The notes beneath the pieces were generated by a model. The model searched no databases. It was not told the origin of the DNA and saw nothing but the letters and a program-made list of their open reading frames with translations. This document shows positions 43,184 to 53,110 of a stretch of 64,000 bases of DNA, in pieces. How positions within the stretch are numbered: the first letter of the stretch is position 1; each line of letters starts with the position of its first letter. Made by a program: the position numbers and the translations under genes. Source of the stretch: Flavobacterium supellecticarium (GTDB taxonomy: Bacteria; Bacteroidota; Bacteroidia; Flavobacteriales; Flavobacteriaceae); the NCBI RefSeq assembly GCF_004801375.1, contig NZ_SSNZ01000010.1, positions 84,630-148,629 of the forward strand, read 5' to 3'.

Positions 43184-44651
43184 ATGGAGCAAAATCTACG
43201 ATTTGCACACAAAATCCTTTTCTTAAATACATTGGCTTTTACTATTTGTTTTGCCTGTTGGACAATGAATGGTGTTTTGGTCACGTATTTGGTTGATAAT
43301 GGAATATTCAACTGGTCGGTTGTGGAAACCGGATGGCTTTTAGGAATACCTATTTTATCGGGTTCCATCACGCGATTACCTCTGGGTATACTTACCGATA
43401 AATATGGTGGGAAAGTGGTTTTTGCCTGGCTGTTGTTAGGTTGCTCGATTCCACTGTTTTTAATCTATTTTGTCCATTCGTATTGGACCTATTTTTTGCT
43501 AAGTATCTGTTTTGGTATGGTAGGTGCCAGTTTTGCTGTCGGTATTGCGTTTACTTCGATCTGGTATCCCAAAGCATGGCAGGGGAGAGCATTAGGTATT
43601 TTTGGAATGGGAAATGCGGGAGCCGCGTTGACCACCTTTTTGGCACCGGCTACTCTAAATGCGCTATCAGCTATTGATCCCGAAAACGGATGGCGCTGGT
43701 TACCGGTAATCTACGGTGTCACATTAATTTTTATAGGACTTATTTTCCTCTTTTTTGCTAAGAATAAAAAAGTAACGGGACAAATCAAAACAACAACGGA
43801 ATTACTCGCGCCCTTAAAAAAAAACTCGGGTATGGCGTTTCGGACTCTATTACTTTCTGGTTTTTGGTTTGTTTGTAGCATTTTCACAATGGTTGTTACC
43901 TTATTATGTAAATGTATACAAAACATCGCTGATATTAGGCGGTTTATTAACCTCAGCATTTAGTTTACCGAGTGGTGTGATCCGGGCTCTGGGAGGCTAC
44001 TTATCGGATAAGTTTGGTGCTCGGAGGGTCATGTACTGGGTCTTGTATTCATCGTTGATCATAAGTGGATTACTGATGCTCCCCAAAATGGATATTCTAA
44101 CACCGGGAAAAGGGATTATCACAACGAAATCGGGAGTAGTCACAGAAGTCACCGAAAATAAAATTGTACTGAATAATGAAACTTTTACGATAAAAGAAAA
44201 GCCGGAAATCCCGGAACAAACCAAGATATTTCCCGAATTTTTTTCCTGGCAGGAAATAGTGGTCAAACAAAACCAGAAAGTCAGGAAAAAAGAACTTTTA
44301 GCCGAAGGGGTTACATTGATCAAATTCGAAGCCCATATCTGGGTGTTTTCGCTATTGGTCATTGCCATAGGGATAGTCTGGGGAATAGGAAAAGCCGCAG
44401 TTTACAAGCATATTCCAGAATACTTTCCTAATGAAGTGGGAATAGTAGGCGGAATGGTTGGACTTATTGGCGGATTAGGCGGATTTATCGGGCCAATTCT
44501 ATTCGGTTACCTGCTGGATTTCTCTGATTTATGGACGAGTTCCTGGATTTTTGTTTTTGTCATTTCAGCTGTCTCATTGTATTGGATGACCAACACGATT
44601 AAAAAAATGACACATAAAGAAGCCCCTCACCTCAAACACCGTATTGAATAA
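43184..44651 (+). pseudogene. narK: NarK-type nitrate/nitrite MFS transporter, frameshifted
   Basis: Two frames together make one complete transporter of about 489 residues. The first (43184-43963) runs normally to LLLSGF near 43860; the second takes over and continues with LFVAFSQWLLPYY to the stop at 44651. Dropping one T from the five-T run at 43861-43865 restores SGFGLFVAFSQW. Six or more membrane segments are in each half; the NarK-like motifs GILTDKYGG, GNAGAALTTF and the second-half equivalent GGMVGLIGGLGGFIGP are present. A large extra loop of about 75 residues (roughly residues 300-375, KSGVVTEVTENKIV) lies between membrane helices. Sequencing error, decay and slippage are all possible. 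Confidence 0.85.
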
Positions 44652-44726
44652 TTGAGTATAGGAGTTGGAACAATAACCTACCAACACAGCTATGCGAATG
44701 AAATTGTTAACATTAAACTATTTTAT

Positions 44727-46055
44727 ATGAATTCACAATGGCTGACAAATTATGATCCCAATGAGGAACAGTTTTGGGAAAAAAAAGGTAAAAAAATAGC
44801 CTGGAAAACATTGATTATTACCACAATAGCATTAACAATCTCTTTTATCACCTGGTTTTTGTTTAGCGTAGTAGTGATTAAATTACCAAAAATCGGATTT
44901 GATTTTTCGGACGACCAGCTTTTCTGGCTGGCGGCAATGCCAGGTTTGGCAGGCGGTTTACTGCGGATATTGAATACGTTCCTGATTCCGCTTTTTGGAA
45001 CCAGAAAAGTTGTTACAGTAACGACATTAATTAAGATTATTCCGTTGTTAATGCTCGGTTTTGCGGTGATGAACCCGGAAACTTCGTATAGCTATTTTAT
45101 GTTAATTGCCTTTTTAATGGGAATTGGAGGGGGAGATTTCTCATCGTATATGCCATCTACATCCTTATTCTTTCCAAAAAAAGAATTGGGCACGGCATTG
45201 GGAATACAAGCCGGAATTGGAAATTTTGGAGTATGTCTGGTACAATTACTGTCACCATTGGTGCTGAGTCTGGGTATTTTTTCCTTTGTGGGTGGCGGTG
45301 AAATTATTGCCGCATCCGGAGAAGTAATATTTTTGGAAAATGTAGCTTTTATCTATATAATTCCTTTATTTCTGATTGGAATCTGGGCCTGGGTTTCGTT
45401 AAAAAATATTCCGGTAACGGCTTCATTTAAAGAACAATTGGATATATTCGGAGACAAGCATACCTGGTATTGTACATTGACTTACTTTATGACGTTTGGG
45501 ACATTTGCCGGTTTGGCTGCTGCTTTCCCGATGATGATAAAAAGTCTTTATGTCCCGCTGGAAGCCGATTTGGATCCGTTAAAATATGCTTTTTACGGTC
45601 CGTTAATCGGTTCTTTGGTTCGTGTGATTTTTGGTAAAATTGCAGATAAAACCGGAGGCGCTATCCTAACACATATTACAGGTATCGCTTTGATAATCCT
45701 ATTTGCCATATTGATTTTAGGAGGTTATCTGACACCAACGGCTATCGAACAATTCCCTGTATTTGTAACCATCATATTGTTGATTTTCTTTTTCACCGGA
45801 GTTGGTAATGCCGCAACATTCAAACAATTCCCGATTATCTTTTCGGATTCTCCGAGAAGAGCTGCCGGCGTAATCGGATGGACCTCGGCCATTGCTGCTT
45901 TTGGCCCTTTTGTCTTTAATGTATTGATTACCCAATCCAGAGCTTTTACCGGAGATACGCGCTTATTTTTCGGATTGGTGTTTGTAATTTGTCTCTGGGC
46001 CACTTTTATCAATTGGAAATTCTACACCCGAAAAGGGTGTGAACGACCGAGTTAA
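44727..46055 (+). CDS. narK: NarK-type nitrate/nitrite MFS transporter
   Basis: 442 residues from MNSQWLTNYDPNEEQFWEKK; the frame is open upstream to 44652 but this start gives the usual soluble N-terminus. Twelve membrane segments; nitrate signature motifs in both halves, FLMGIGGGDFSSYMPS and FFFTGVGNAATFKQFP. It is intact and could alone import nitrate and export nitrite when the first transporter is inactive. 75 bases after the frameshifted copy, 38 bases before the cytochrome gene. Confidence 0.93.
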   Translation: MNSQWLTNYDPNEEQFWEKKGKKIAWKTLIITTIALTISFITWFLFSVVVIKLPKIGFDFSDDQLFWLAAMPGLAGGLLRILNTFLIPLFGTRKVVTVTTLIKIIPLLMLGFAVMNPETSYSYFMLIAFLMGIGGGDFSSYMPSTSLFFPKKELGTALGIQAGIGNFGVCLVQLLSPLVLSLGIFSFVGGGEIIAASGEVIFLENVAFIYIIPLFLIGIWAWVSLKNIPVTASFKEQLDIFGDKHTWYCTLTYFMTFGTFAGLAAAFPMMIKSLYVPLEADLDPLKYAFYGPLIGSLVRVIFGKIADKTGGAILTHITGIALIILFAILILGGYLTPTAIEQFPVFVTIILLIFFFTGVGNAATFKQFPIIFSDSPRRAAGVIGWTSAIAAFGPFVFNVLITQSRAFTGDTRLFFGLVFVICLWATFINWKFYTRKGCERPS

Positions 46056-46093
46056 AAAGACAGTAAATGCGATAATCTTTTAAGTATAATAGT

Positions 46094-46558
46094 ATGAGAC
46101 GCAGAATTGCAGGAGTCATATTCCTGTTATCCGTATTCCTGAATTTCGGTTTGATTTATGTTTTTTTTATAAGAGGATCGGATGTAGAAAAAAAAACAGA
46201 TAATCGGATTGTAATAAAAATGACGAATCAGAACCGGGAATATATCATGACGGAAATGCGGAGTTTTTTGGAAAATGTACAGATCATTCAGAAAGCGATT
46301 ATTAGTAATGATCTGGATGAGATAACACTGGCAGCAACAGCATCGGGTGCCTGTAAAAAGCAAGACATACCGGTCGGTTTACTAAGAACACTGCCATTAG
46401 AATTTAAAAAATTGGGAATGAATACCCATGATTTGTTCGACCAGATTGCCTGTAGCACCAAAGAAAATTATAATAAAGAAGAAATTCAGGAAAAGCTTAT
46501 TCAAATTTTGAACAATTGTGTCAGTTGTCATAAAGTATACAAGATAGCGGTACATTAA
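46094..46558 (+). CDS. Membrane-anchored monohaem cytochrome c, class II-like
   Basis: 154 residues: one N-terminal membrane helix (about 5-26, a signal anchor), a helical periplasmic domain, and a single haem motif CVSCH at residues 142-146, only eight residues from the C-terminus. A haem site at the far C-terminus of a four-helix domain is the layout of class II cytochromes c (c'). In the nitrate cluster it could carry electrons or bind nitric oxide made from nitrite. It sits between narK and the porin-like gene with short gaps, so co-expression is likely. I do not recognise a closer family. Confidence 0.72.
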   Translation: MRRRIAGVIFLLSVFLNFGLIYVFFIRGSDVEKKTDNRIVIKMTNQNREYIMTEMRSFLENVQIIQKAIISNDLDEITLAATASGACKKQDIPVGLLRTLPLEFKKLGMNTHDLFDQIACSTKENYNKEEIQEKLIQILNNCVSCHKVYKIAVH

Positions 46559-46574
46559 TAAAAAAACGAAAAAT

Positions 46575-47855
46575 ATGATTAAAAAAATAATGATATATAG
46601 CCTTTGCTTTGGATTTTATCTTGCCAATGCACAGGTCGACAGTCTTAAAATGAATATTGATTTCAGAACCCGTACGGAATTAGATAATGGTCAGAAGACT
46701 TTGATTCCGAAAGGAAAAAATGCAGAAACTACGATATTTTCCAGAGCCAGAATCGGACTGGATTACTATTATCAGAATCTCGAAATGTATTTTTCGGCTC
46801 AGGATGTAAGAATCTGGGGGGAAACAGCATCTACCCAAATTAAAAATCAAAATTTTACGGTCAACGAAGCCTGGGCGAAATATCAGTTTAATCCGAAAGC
46901 CACACTAAAGATAGGACGTCAGATACTTTCGTATGACAATGAAAGACTGGTTGGAGCTTTGGATTGGGCTATGCAGGGAAGAAGCTTTGATGCCTTAAAA
47001 GGGATTTTTTCTTTGGGAAAAAATTCAAAAGTAGAAGCAGTGGTGACCTATAATAACGATGGTGATGATACAAACGATACACCAACTAATGAAGTATATG
47101 GCATTGCAGACAGTGGTGAAAAAACAAAATCATTGCAATTGCTACACTATCAGTATAAAGATTCGAATAAATCACGATTTTCCGTTATTGCGATGAACAA
47201 TGTATTGCAAAATGCAGATGGAACACATTATGATATGCTGACAGCAGGAGTGAACGCCGGAAAATATTTTGAGAGTTTCGGGATTTTTGGATCCGGATAT
47301 TATCAAACCGGTAACAATACAGCAGGACAAAGTAAAAAAGCGTATCAGTTTTCGCTTAACGCCGATTTTATTGTGAGTAAACAATTTAATATAGTAGTCG
47401 GAACGGAGTGGTTATCCGGAAATAATTATGATACGGCTGCGACCGAAAACCGATCTTTTAGTCCGATGTATGGAACCAATCATAAATTCAATGGTTTTAT
47501 GGATTATTTTTATGTAGGGAACCATTTTAATACATTCGGGCTTAACGATTATTATATCCAGACAAAGATGAAATTTAGCCCGAAATCCAATCTGACAGGG
47601 AATATCCATGCTTTTATGACAAATGGAAAACAAGGTATGGATAGTAACGGAAAGGACTTGTCTAAATATCTGGGAACCGAATTGGATCTGGTATTTCAGC
47701 ACAAATTAAATAAGCAATTCGGACTCTTTATCGGGCATTCGTTTATGTTTGCGTCCGAGAGTATGAATACGCTTAAAAATGTCAGAGATCCGAAAAATTT
47801 GCAAACCTGGACCTGGTTGGCGCTACACTTTAATCCATCTTTTAAATTAAAATAA
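46575..47855 (+). CDS. Outer-membrane beta-barrel porin, alginate-export-like
   Basis: 426 residues: signal peptide (1-19, ending ANA), then strands of alternating residues typical of an 18-stranded barrel (AWAKYQFNPKATLKIGRQIL, SLQLLHYQYKDSNKSRFSVI) and C-terminal aromatic-rich FNPSFKLK. Resembles the alginate export porin family, many members of which are general anion porins. As the last gene of the nitrate group, 16 bases after the cytochrome gene, a role in letting nitrate through the outer membrane is a reasonable inference. A terminator follows. Confidence 0.82.
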   Translation: MIKKIMIYSLCFGFYLANAQVDSLKMNIDFRTRTELDNGQKTLIPKGKNAETTIFSRARIGLDYYYQNLEMYFSAQDVRIWGETASTQIKNQNFTVNEAWAKYQFNPKATLKIGRQILSYDNERLVGALDWAMQGRSFDALKGIFSLGKNSKVEAVVTYNNDGDDTNDTPTNEVYGIADSGEKTKSLQLLHYQYKDSNKSRFSVIAMNNVLQNADGTHYDMLTAGVNAGKYFESFGIFGSGYYQTGNNTAGQSKKAYQFSLNADFIVSKQFNIVVGTEWLSGNNYDTAATENRSFSPMYGTNHKFNGFMDYFYVGNHFNTFGLNDYYIQTKMKFSPKSNLTGNIHAFMTNGKQGMDSNGKDLSKYLGTELDLVFQHKLNKQFGLFIGHSFMFASESMNTLKNVRDPKNLQTWTWLALHFNPSFKLK

Positions 47856-47878
47856 ACCATTTTCGGCACGCATAAAGT

Positions 47879-47917
47879 AAAACCCCGAAAACCATAGGCT
47901 TCCGGGGTTTGTTTTTA
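47879..47917 (+). terminator. Terminator after the porin gene
   Basis: Stem AAACCCCGAA / TTCCGGGGTTT with a short AACCATAGGC-type loop and a T-rich tail; ends the nitrate transport group and lies before the convergent peptidase gene. Confidence 0.8.
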
Positions 47918-47936
47918 TATAATTCCTAATACATTA

Positions 47937-48791
47937 TTAGTTTAATTCGGCAAAAGTATCTCCTTTTCGGATATCGCCGGTTTGATAACCGCGTTTAAAC
48001 CATTCGATACGTTGCGCCGACGTACCGTGTGTAAAAGAATCCGGGGTAACATGTCCCTGCATTTTTTTCTGGATGGCGTCATCACCAACCGCTTGCGCTG
48101 CACTAAGAGCTTCTTCAATATCGCCTTCTTCCAGGTATTTCTGATTGTAATGTGCCCATAAACCGGCATAGAAATCAGCCTGTAATTCCAATGAAACCGA
48201 AAGTTTATTAGCCGCTGTCTGACTAAGTCCCTGTTGTAATTTCCGAACTTTTCCGGACGTTCCCAATAAAGTTTGAACATGATGACCTACTTCATGTGCA
48301 ATTACATAAGCAATCGCAAAGTCACCACCTTTGGCACCAAAACGGGTTCGCAATTCTTCAAAAAAGGCCAGATCCATATATACTTTACGATCGGCAGGAC
48401 AATAAAAAGGACCCGTAGCAGCGGTAGCATTACCACAAGCAGTGGATACATTATCGGTAAACAATACCATTCCGGGATTTTCATACGTCATTCCGTTTTC
48501 CTGAAATACTTTAGCCCAGGTTGTTTCGGTAAATCCAAGAATAGTAGTGGCAAAATCGCCTAATTCTATTTCTTCCGGGGTTAAATCCCGTTGTCGTACC
48601 TGTTCTGTCGATTGTCCCTGTTGTAATTGCTCCAAAAGAGGAGTCAGTTGCTGGACATTTTCGCCCCCAAACATATTGATCAGTAAAATAATAATACCGA
48701 TAAGACCACCACCGGCAGCTATTTTACCACCGGAAGACATACCGCGACGGTCTTCAACATTTTCGCTTTTACGTTGGCCTTTCCATTTCAT
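47937..48791 (-). CDS. YpfJ/KPN_02809-type neutral zinc metallopeptidase
   Basis: 284 residues: basic N-terminus (MKWKGQRKSENVEDRRG), one membrane anchor (about 26-42), then a metallopeptidase domain with HEVGHHVQTLLG, the zinc-binding HExxH, and the third ligand region LELQADFYAGLWAHY. The family is widespread, periplasm-facing and of unclear substrate. The gene is followed 20 bases upstream by the next minus-strand gene; they may be co-transcribed. Confidence 0.9.
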   Translation of the reverse strand: MKWKGQRKSENVEDRRGMSSGGKIAAGGGLIGIIILLINMFGGENVQQLTPLLEQLQQGQSTEQVRQRDLTPEEIELGDFATTILGFTETTWAKVFQENGMTYENPGMVLFTDNVSTACGNATAATGPFYCPADRKVYMDLAFFEELRTRFGAKGGDFAIAYVIAHEVGHHVQTLLGTSGKVRKLQQGLSQTAANKLSVSLELQADFYAGLWAHYNQKYLEEGDIEEALSAAQAVGDDAIQKKMQGHVTPDSFTHGTSAQRIEWFKRGYQTGDIRKGDTFAELN

Positions 48792-48810
48792 GGGCTAGGG
48801 TTTTAAAGGG

Positions 48811-49599
48811 TTAGAAAGAATCAGAGCGGCCGATGTCTTCAATTTCACTGTCATCGGAACCAAAAATATTTCTGTATATGGTGTAATACATACAATAAAT
48901 ATACGGAAGGGTAAAGAATACCCCCAAACAAAAGGCGATTAAACCGGTTAAAGCTCCTATAAAAGCAACAATTAACGCTAATAAAACGGTTAGAGGTGCT
49001 TTGTTTACCAGTGCAATACTGTTTACAATAGCATCTTTAACAGATAGATTTCCCAGGATAAGAAGTGGCAGGGTAAGGCAAGTCAGGAAACCAATAATCA
49101 TGCTTACAAATGTCCCTACGAAGTTCATATTTAGCAATTGCAATACTGCTCCGATTAAAGCCGATGTTAGTGCAATAATAAGACTGGCTGTAAAAACGGG
49201 AATAAACTTCGTTGATTTGTAATATTCGAAAGCCGTACCAACACTAAACTCACGATTGTTATCCGCATCGGACGACATTTTGATGATTCCTGCCGAAAAC
49301 GGAGCCGTAATAGCTGCGATCACCGTATTGACTATAGCCGAGATAATAATAAAATTACGGGATATACCATTTTGTTCTAAATTAGAAAAATCCTGTACAT
49401 AACGTTCCAGTCCGTAAAAAACGGAAACACCGCCAATTAGTAAAACAGTAATAATAATAACCATGATTAGGAAAGCTAAACCGGCTATCAGAGCAATTTT
49501 TTTATAGTTTTCAAAACTCTGGTCGATTAGCGCTCCGGTATCCAGATGCAATCCATTCCGGTTAATTTCTTCGAGTCTTTTTTTAATGTTTTGTTGCAT
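48811..49599 (-). CDS. Polytopic membrane protein of unknown function
   Basis: 262 residues with about six membrane segments (35-60, 80-110, 125-150, 155-175, 185-205, 215-240) and soluble ends. The pattern GALIDQSFENYKKIALIAGLA near the N-terminus and the GLTGLIAFCLGVFFTLPYIYCMYYTIYRNIFG-like end (quoted in parts) recall the membrane domain of glycerophosphodiesterase-like and DUF975-like families. No catalytic residues are seen. Sits between the zinc peptidase and the DUF5723 gene on the same strand. Confidence 0.75.
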   Translation of the reverse strand: MQQNIKKRLEEINRNGLHLDTGALIDQSFENYKKIALIAGLAFLIMVIIITVLLIGGVSVFYGLERYVQDFSNLEQNGISRNFIIISAIVNTVIAAITAPFSAGIIKMSSDADNNREFSVGTAFEYYKSTKFIPVFTASLIIALTSALIGAVLQLLNMNFVGTFVSMIIGFLTCLTLPLLILGNLSVKDAIVNSIALVNKAPLTVLLALIVAFIGALTGLIAFCLGVFFTLPYIYCMYYTIYRNIFGSDDSEIEDIGRSDSF

Positions 49600-49629
49600 T
49601 TTTTGTTCTTTTAATTGTGATTTTGGTGT

Positions 49630-50958
49630 TTAAAAACCTATTCGGAAACCTAAATAGGCATCGGCTTGTTTGGAATTATTTATTAAGGCGGTTACAATTG
49701 ATCCCGAACCCAGATAAAATCCGCCTAAACGGAACCCGATACCTCCGGTTATTCCGGAAATTTCGTTGCTGGACCAGGGAGAATAAATCTCGTAGTCCTG
49801 AGCGGAAAAACGAGGCGTGATTGTAATGACATTCTGAGCCGTAGCCAGGTCATTTTTAGTATCGTCAACGACTTTTTGTTGCATATAGGCGGTTACATAC
49901 CATTTATTATGTACATGTACATCGGCATAAGCCGAAATAAGTGTTGGCATTTTTATTTTAAAATCTTTGGTGGTATTGTCAATGGTAACATAGCCACTGT
50001 TGATCAGAATCTGTTCGATTTCTTTTACATTGTCAACGCCTTCAAACTGGTTCAGGTCAAAACTTTGTAAACCTTCAACCGACAGGCTGTAATTTCGGGA
50101 AACATTATTATCGGCTTTAAAAGTCATACTTCCGATGTTTCGAACGGCCAGTCCGGCATTAATTTTATAACCACTGTCATCTTGTTCTTTCCACTGGTAA
50201 TTTACGCCCAAATCAACGGCATAACCATGGATCCCATTACCAAAAAACTGATTAAAATTGCTACTGTCGGTAAAACCATCAGCCAACGCACCGGAATAGG
50301 AAACATTCAGTGCGGCATGCGCATTGGTCAGTTCCACATCGCCTAAAACATTGGTTACGGTACCGCTAAATTTATCTGCGGCAATATTGGCATAAGAACC
50401 CGGGAACAGCAATTTAAAAGTAGCGCCACCGCTAAATTTATGCTGATGATCTTCGAAAACGATACGGGAAGCCGAAAAGCCAATTTCACCCCAGGTTAAA
50501 GCATTGACACGTTGGTTATGATCAAGTGCAATAATGGACGAACCGATAAACGAGTTCCGTACGGCATTGGCTAAATTGACGTCAACATCGATTAAATTAG
50601 CTTTAATTTTTGCAGAAGAAGTAACCGCAAAAGTCCATTTATCATGTTTCATAGCGAAAGAAGGACCCAGAATTTCGGCATCCAGACGCATATTGACCGC
50701 TTTGTCCCCTTCAAAAATTTTATCTTCAAGATTACCACCGTTTACAATATCCTTAAAACTGATTTTATTATTAGAAACGTTTACGCTGGTATTAAAAATA
50801 TTGACTTCATACCGGTTACTAAGATTACTTAATTCCGCCGGATTTACCGAAGCATTCAGTATTCCGGTTCTACGGGTGGTATTGATACCGCTGAAATGCT
50901 CCTGAGCATATAGAGAGGAAATAAACAGACAACAGGAAGCGACAAGTATTTTTCGCAT
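49630..50958 (-). CDS. DUF5723 family outer-membrane protein
   Basis: 442 residues from MRKILVASCCLFISSLYAQ, a signal peptide; the frame opens six codons earlier but that start would precede the charged residues. The mature protein has many beta strands with alternating residues and ends in aromatic-rich strands (IGFRLGGFYLGSGSIV, AYLGFRIGF), consistent with a barrel ending in Phe. DUF5723 proteins are common in Flavobacteriaceae; function unknown. Confidence 0.85.
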   Translation of the reverse strand: MRKILVASCCLFISSLYAQEHFSGINTTRRTGILNASVNPAELSNLSNRYEVNIFNTSVNVSNNKISFKDIVNGGNLEDKIFEGDKAVNMRLDAEILGPSFAMKHDKWTFAVTSSAKIKANLIDVDVNLANAVRNSFIGSSIIALDHNQRVNALTWGEIGFSASRIVFEDHQHKFSGGATFKLLFPGSYANIAADKFSGTVTNVLGDVELTNAHAALNVSYSGALADGFTDSSNFNQFFGNGIHGYAVDLGVNYQWKEQDDSGYKINAGLAVRNIGSMTFKADNNVSRNYSLSVEGLQSFDLNQFEGVDNVKEIEQILINSGYVTIDNTTKDFKIKMPTLISAYADVHVHNKWYVTAYMQQKVVDDTKNDLATAQNVITITPRFSAQDYEIYSPWSSNEISGITGGIGFRLGGFYLGSGSIVTALINNSKQADAYLGFRIGF

Positions 50959-51001
50959 AAAAAGAAAGATTAACAATTAAGTGTTAAAAATAATAAAAAA
51001 A

Positions 51002-51697
51002 TCAAATGCTTTTCCAAATACTGTCATCAGGTATTGGTGCCGTTAGTACCAATACTTCTTTACTAACCGGATGGGCGAGTACCAGTTTTCGGGCGTGAAG
51101 ATGAATACCGCCATCGGGATTACTGCGATCGGAACCATATTTCAGATCGCCTTTAATCGGACTTCCGATAGCCGATAATTGCGAGCGGATCTGATGGTGC
51201 CTTCCGGTATGCAAATCGATTTCCAGAGCGGTATAATTTTGAAGTACTTTGATCACGGAATACGTAAGACGGGCCATTTTACTATCCGGAACTTCTTTCG
51301 GATAGGCTTTGGACGTATTGTTTTTAGGATTTCGCTTTAAAAAATGTACCAGCGTGGCCGTATCCGGAACAGGACGGTTTTTAACCACTGCCCAATAGGT
51401 TTTTTTAGTTTCCCGATTTTTAAACAATTCGTTCATACGGGTAAGTGCTTTCGAGGTACGGGCAAATACAACAATACCTGTCGTGGGGCGATCCAAACGG
51501 TGAATAACACCCAGAAAAACCTCGCCAGGTTTGTTGTATTTGTCCTTCAGATATTCTTTAACCACATCGCTAAGTGGCTTGTCACCGGTTTTATCACCCT
51601 GTACAATATCGCCTACACGCTTATTGATCACAATAAGGTGATTGTCCTCGTAAATAACCTGTAAATTATCTTTGTTAGAAACGGTTTTTTCGGTCAC
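51002..51697 (-). CDS. RluA-family RNA pseudouridine synthase
   Basis: 231 residues, catalytic domain only, without an S4 domain. The active-site motif GVIHRLDRPTTGIVVFART carries the catalytic Asp; the C-terminal part has HTGRHHQIRSQLSAIGSPI. Modifies uridine in rRNA or tRNA; target unknown. 14 bases after panB on the same strand. Confidence 0.92.
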   Translation of the reverse strand: MTEKTVSNKDNLQVIYEDNHLIVINKRVGDIVQGDKTGDKPLSDVVKEYLKDKYNKPGEVFLGVIHRLDRPTTGIVVFARTSKALTRMNELFKNRETKKTYWAVVKNRPVPDTATLVHFLKRNPKNNTSKAYPKEVPDSKMARLTYSVIKVLQNYTALEIDLHTGRHHQIRSQLSAIGSPIKGDLKYGSDRSNPDGGIHLHARKLVLAHPVSKEVLVLTAPIPDDSIWKSI

Positions 51698-51711
51698 AGA
51701 TACGATCGGTA

Positions 51712-52530
51712 TTAATATTGTTCGTTGGCATTCGGGAAATCCTGTGATTTTACATCACTTACATAGTTTCCGATTGCTTTGCTCATATCGTCATAAAGAT
51801 TCATATAGCGTCTTAAAAAACGCGGACTGAATTCGTGTGTCATACCGATCATGTCATGGAGTACCAATACTTGTCCGTCGACACCACTTCCGGCACCAAT
51901 TCCAATTACCGGTATGGAAATACTTTCGGCTACTTTTTTGGCTAATGCCGATGGAATTTTTTCCAGTACTACGGCAAAACAACCTATTTTTTCAAGCATT
52001 TTGGCATCCTCAAGGAGTTTTTCCGCTTCGGCTTCTTCTTTGGCACGAACGGTGTAGGTTCCGAATTTGTAAATGGATTGTGGTGTTAACCCCAAATGTC
52101 CCATTACCGGAATTCCGGCATTCAGGATTCGTTTGATACTGTCTTTGATTTCACTTCCACCTTCGAGTTTTACAGCATGAGCGCCGCTTTCTTTCATAAT
52201 CCGTATGGACGAACGCAAAGCTTCTTTAGGATCCGATTGGTAGGTTCCGAATGGTAAGTCAACGATAACCAGCGCGCGGTCAACAGCGCGAACAACCGAA
52301 GATGCGTGATAGATCATTTGGTCCAAAGTGATGGGCAATGTAGTTTCGTGTCCCGCCATAACATTGGAAGCGGAATCACCAACAAGAATAGCGTCGATTC
52401 CGGCACTGTCAACGATTTTTGCCATGGTATAATCATAGGCCGTTAACATGGAGATTTTCTCTCCGTTGCTTTTCATTTCAATCAACGATTTTGTTGTAAT
52501 TCTTTTGTAGTCTTTTTTAGCAACTGACAT
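51712..52530 (-). CDS. panB: 3-methyl-2-oxobutanoate hydroxymethyltransferase
   Basis: Adds a one-carbon unit to 2-oxoisovalerate (the valine precursor made through the ilv genes) to give ketopantoate for coenzyme A. 272 residues from [12 protein letters not shown]; the frame is open 60 codons upstream, but that stretch runs through the divergent NTF2-like gene and is not conserved. Motifs: [44 protein letters not shown] and DMIG. Normal length. Confidence 0.95.
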   Translation of the reverse strand: MSVAKKDYKRITTKSLIEMKSNGEKISMLTAYDYTMAKIVDSAGIDAILVGDSASNVMAGHETTLPITLDQMIYHASSVVRAVDRALVIVDLPFGTYQSDPKEALRSSIRIMKESGAHAVKLEGGSEIKDSIKRILNAGIPVMGHLGLTPQSIYKFGTYTVRAKEEAEAEKLLEDAKMLEKIGCFAVVLEKIPSALAKKVAESISIPVIGIGAGSGVDGQVLVLHDMIGMTHEFSPRFLRRYMNLYDDMSKAIGNYVSDVKSQDFPNANEQY

Positions 52531-52630
52531 AAGTTTCAAATTTTGGAAACGTAAAAGTACTACAATTTCTATCAATACTGTAACATAACCGGGATTAATC
52601 CTACTGATGATGTAACCAAAGCGTATAATT

Positions 52631-53062
52631 ATGAAATATAAACTACTGCTAGTCATGGCCTGTCTGTCATTTGGAATGTATGGACAGCAAAAGGACGTTG
52701 AAAATACCATCCGTACTTTTTTCGACGGATTTCACGCAAAAGACACGCTAAAAATAAAGTCGCTTTGTCATGATAAAATGATTTTACAATCGATACAGGA
52801 AAGCCCGAAAGGCAATCGACTGACAGAGGAAACGGCGGGCGCTTTTTTTAAAGCAATCGCTACGTTTCCGGCGCAACTGACGTTTCAGGAAAAAATTCTG
52901 AGCTATAAAATTCAGATCGACGGAACAATGGCACATGTCTGGACACCGTATGAATTTTATATCAACGGAAAATTAAGCCACTCCGGAGTCAATTCGTTCC
53001 AATTGTATAACGAAAAAGGAACCTGGAAGATCATTTATATTGTTGATACGAGAAGAAAATAA
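52631..53062 (+). CDS. Secreted NTF2-like (SnoaL-type) protein
   Basis: 143 residues: signal peptide (1-18, [18 protein letters not shown]), then a single NTF2-like fold: helix [17 protein letters not shown], strands [14 protein letters not shown] and [11 protein letters not shown], and the end [21 protein letters not shown]. The cone-shaped fold hosts many activities and binding roles; no catalytic residues stand out. Periplasmic or secreted. Divergent from panB, convergent with sdaA. Confidence 0.83.
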   Translation: MKYKLLLVMACLSFGMYGQQKDVENTIRTFFDGFHAKDTLKIKSLCHDKMILQSIQESPKGNRLTEETAGAFFKAIATFPAQLTFQEKILSYKIQIDGTMAHVWTPYEFYINGKLSHSGVNSFQLYNEKGTWKIIYIVDTRRK

Positions 53063-53092
53063 AAAAGCGGAATCAATCTCGATTCCGCTTTT
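53063..53092. terminator. Bidirectional terminator
   Basis: Stem AAAAGCGGAATC / GATTCCGCTTTT with a six-base loop, A-tract before and T-tract after, between the convergent NTF2-like and sdaA genes. Confidence 0.9.
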
Positions 53093-53110
53093 ATATAGTT
53101 TAAAAGACGA

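Noticed and set aside
52531..52710. N-terminal 60-codon extension of panB
   Set aside because: The extension overlaps the divergent NTF2-like signal-peptide gene and has no PanB similarity; the family start is [12 protein letters not shown] at 52530.
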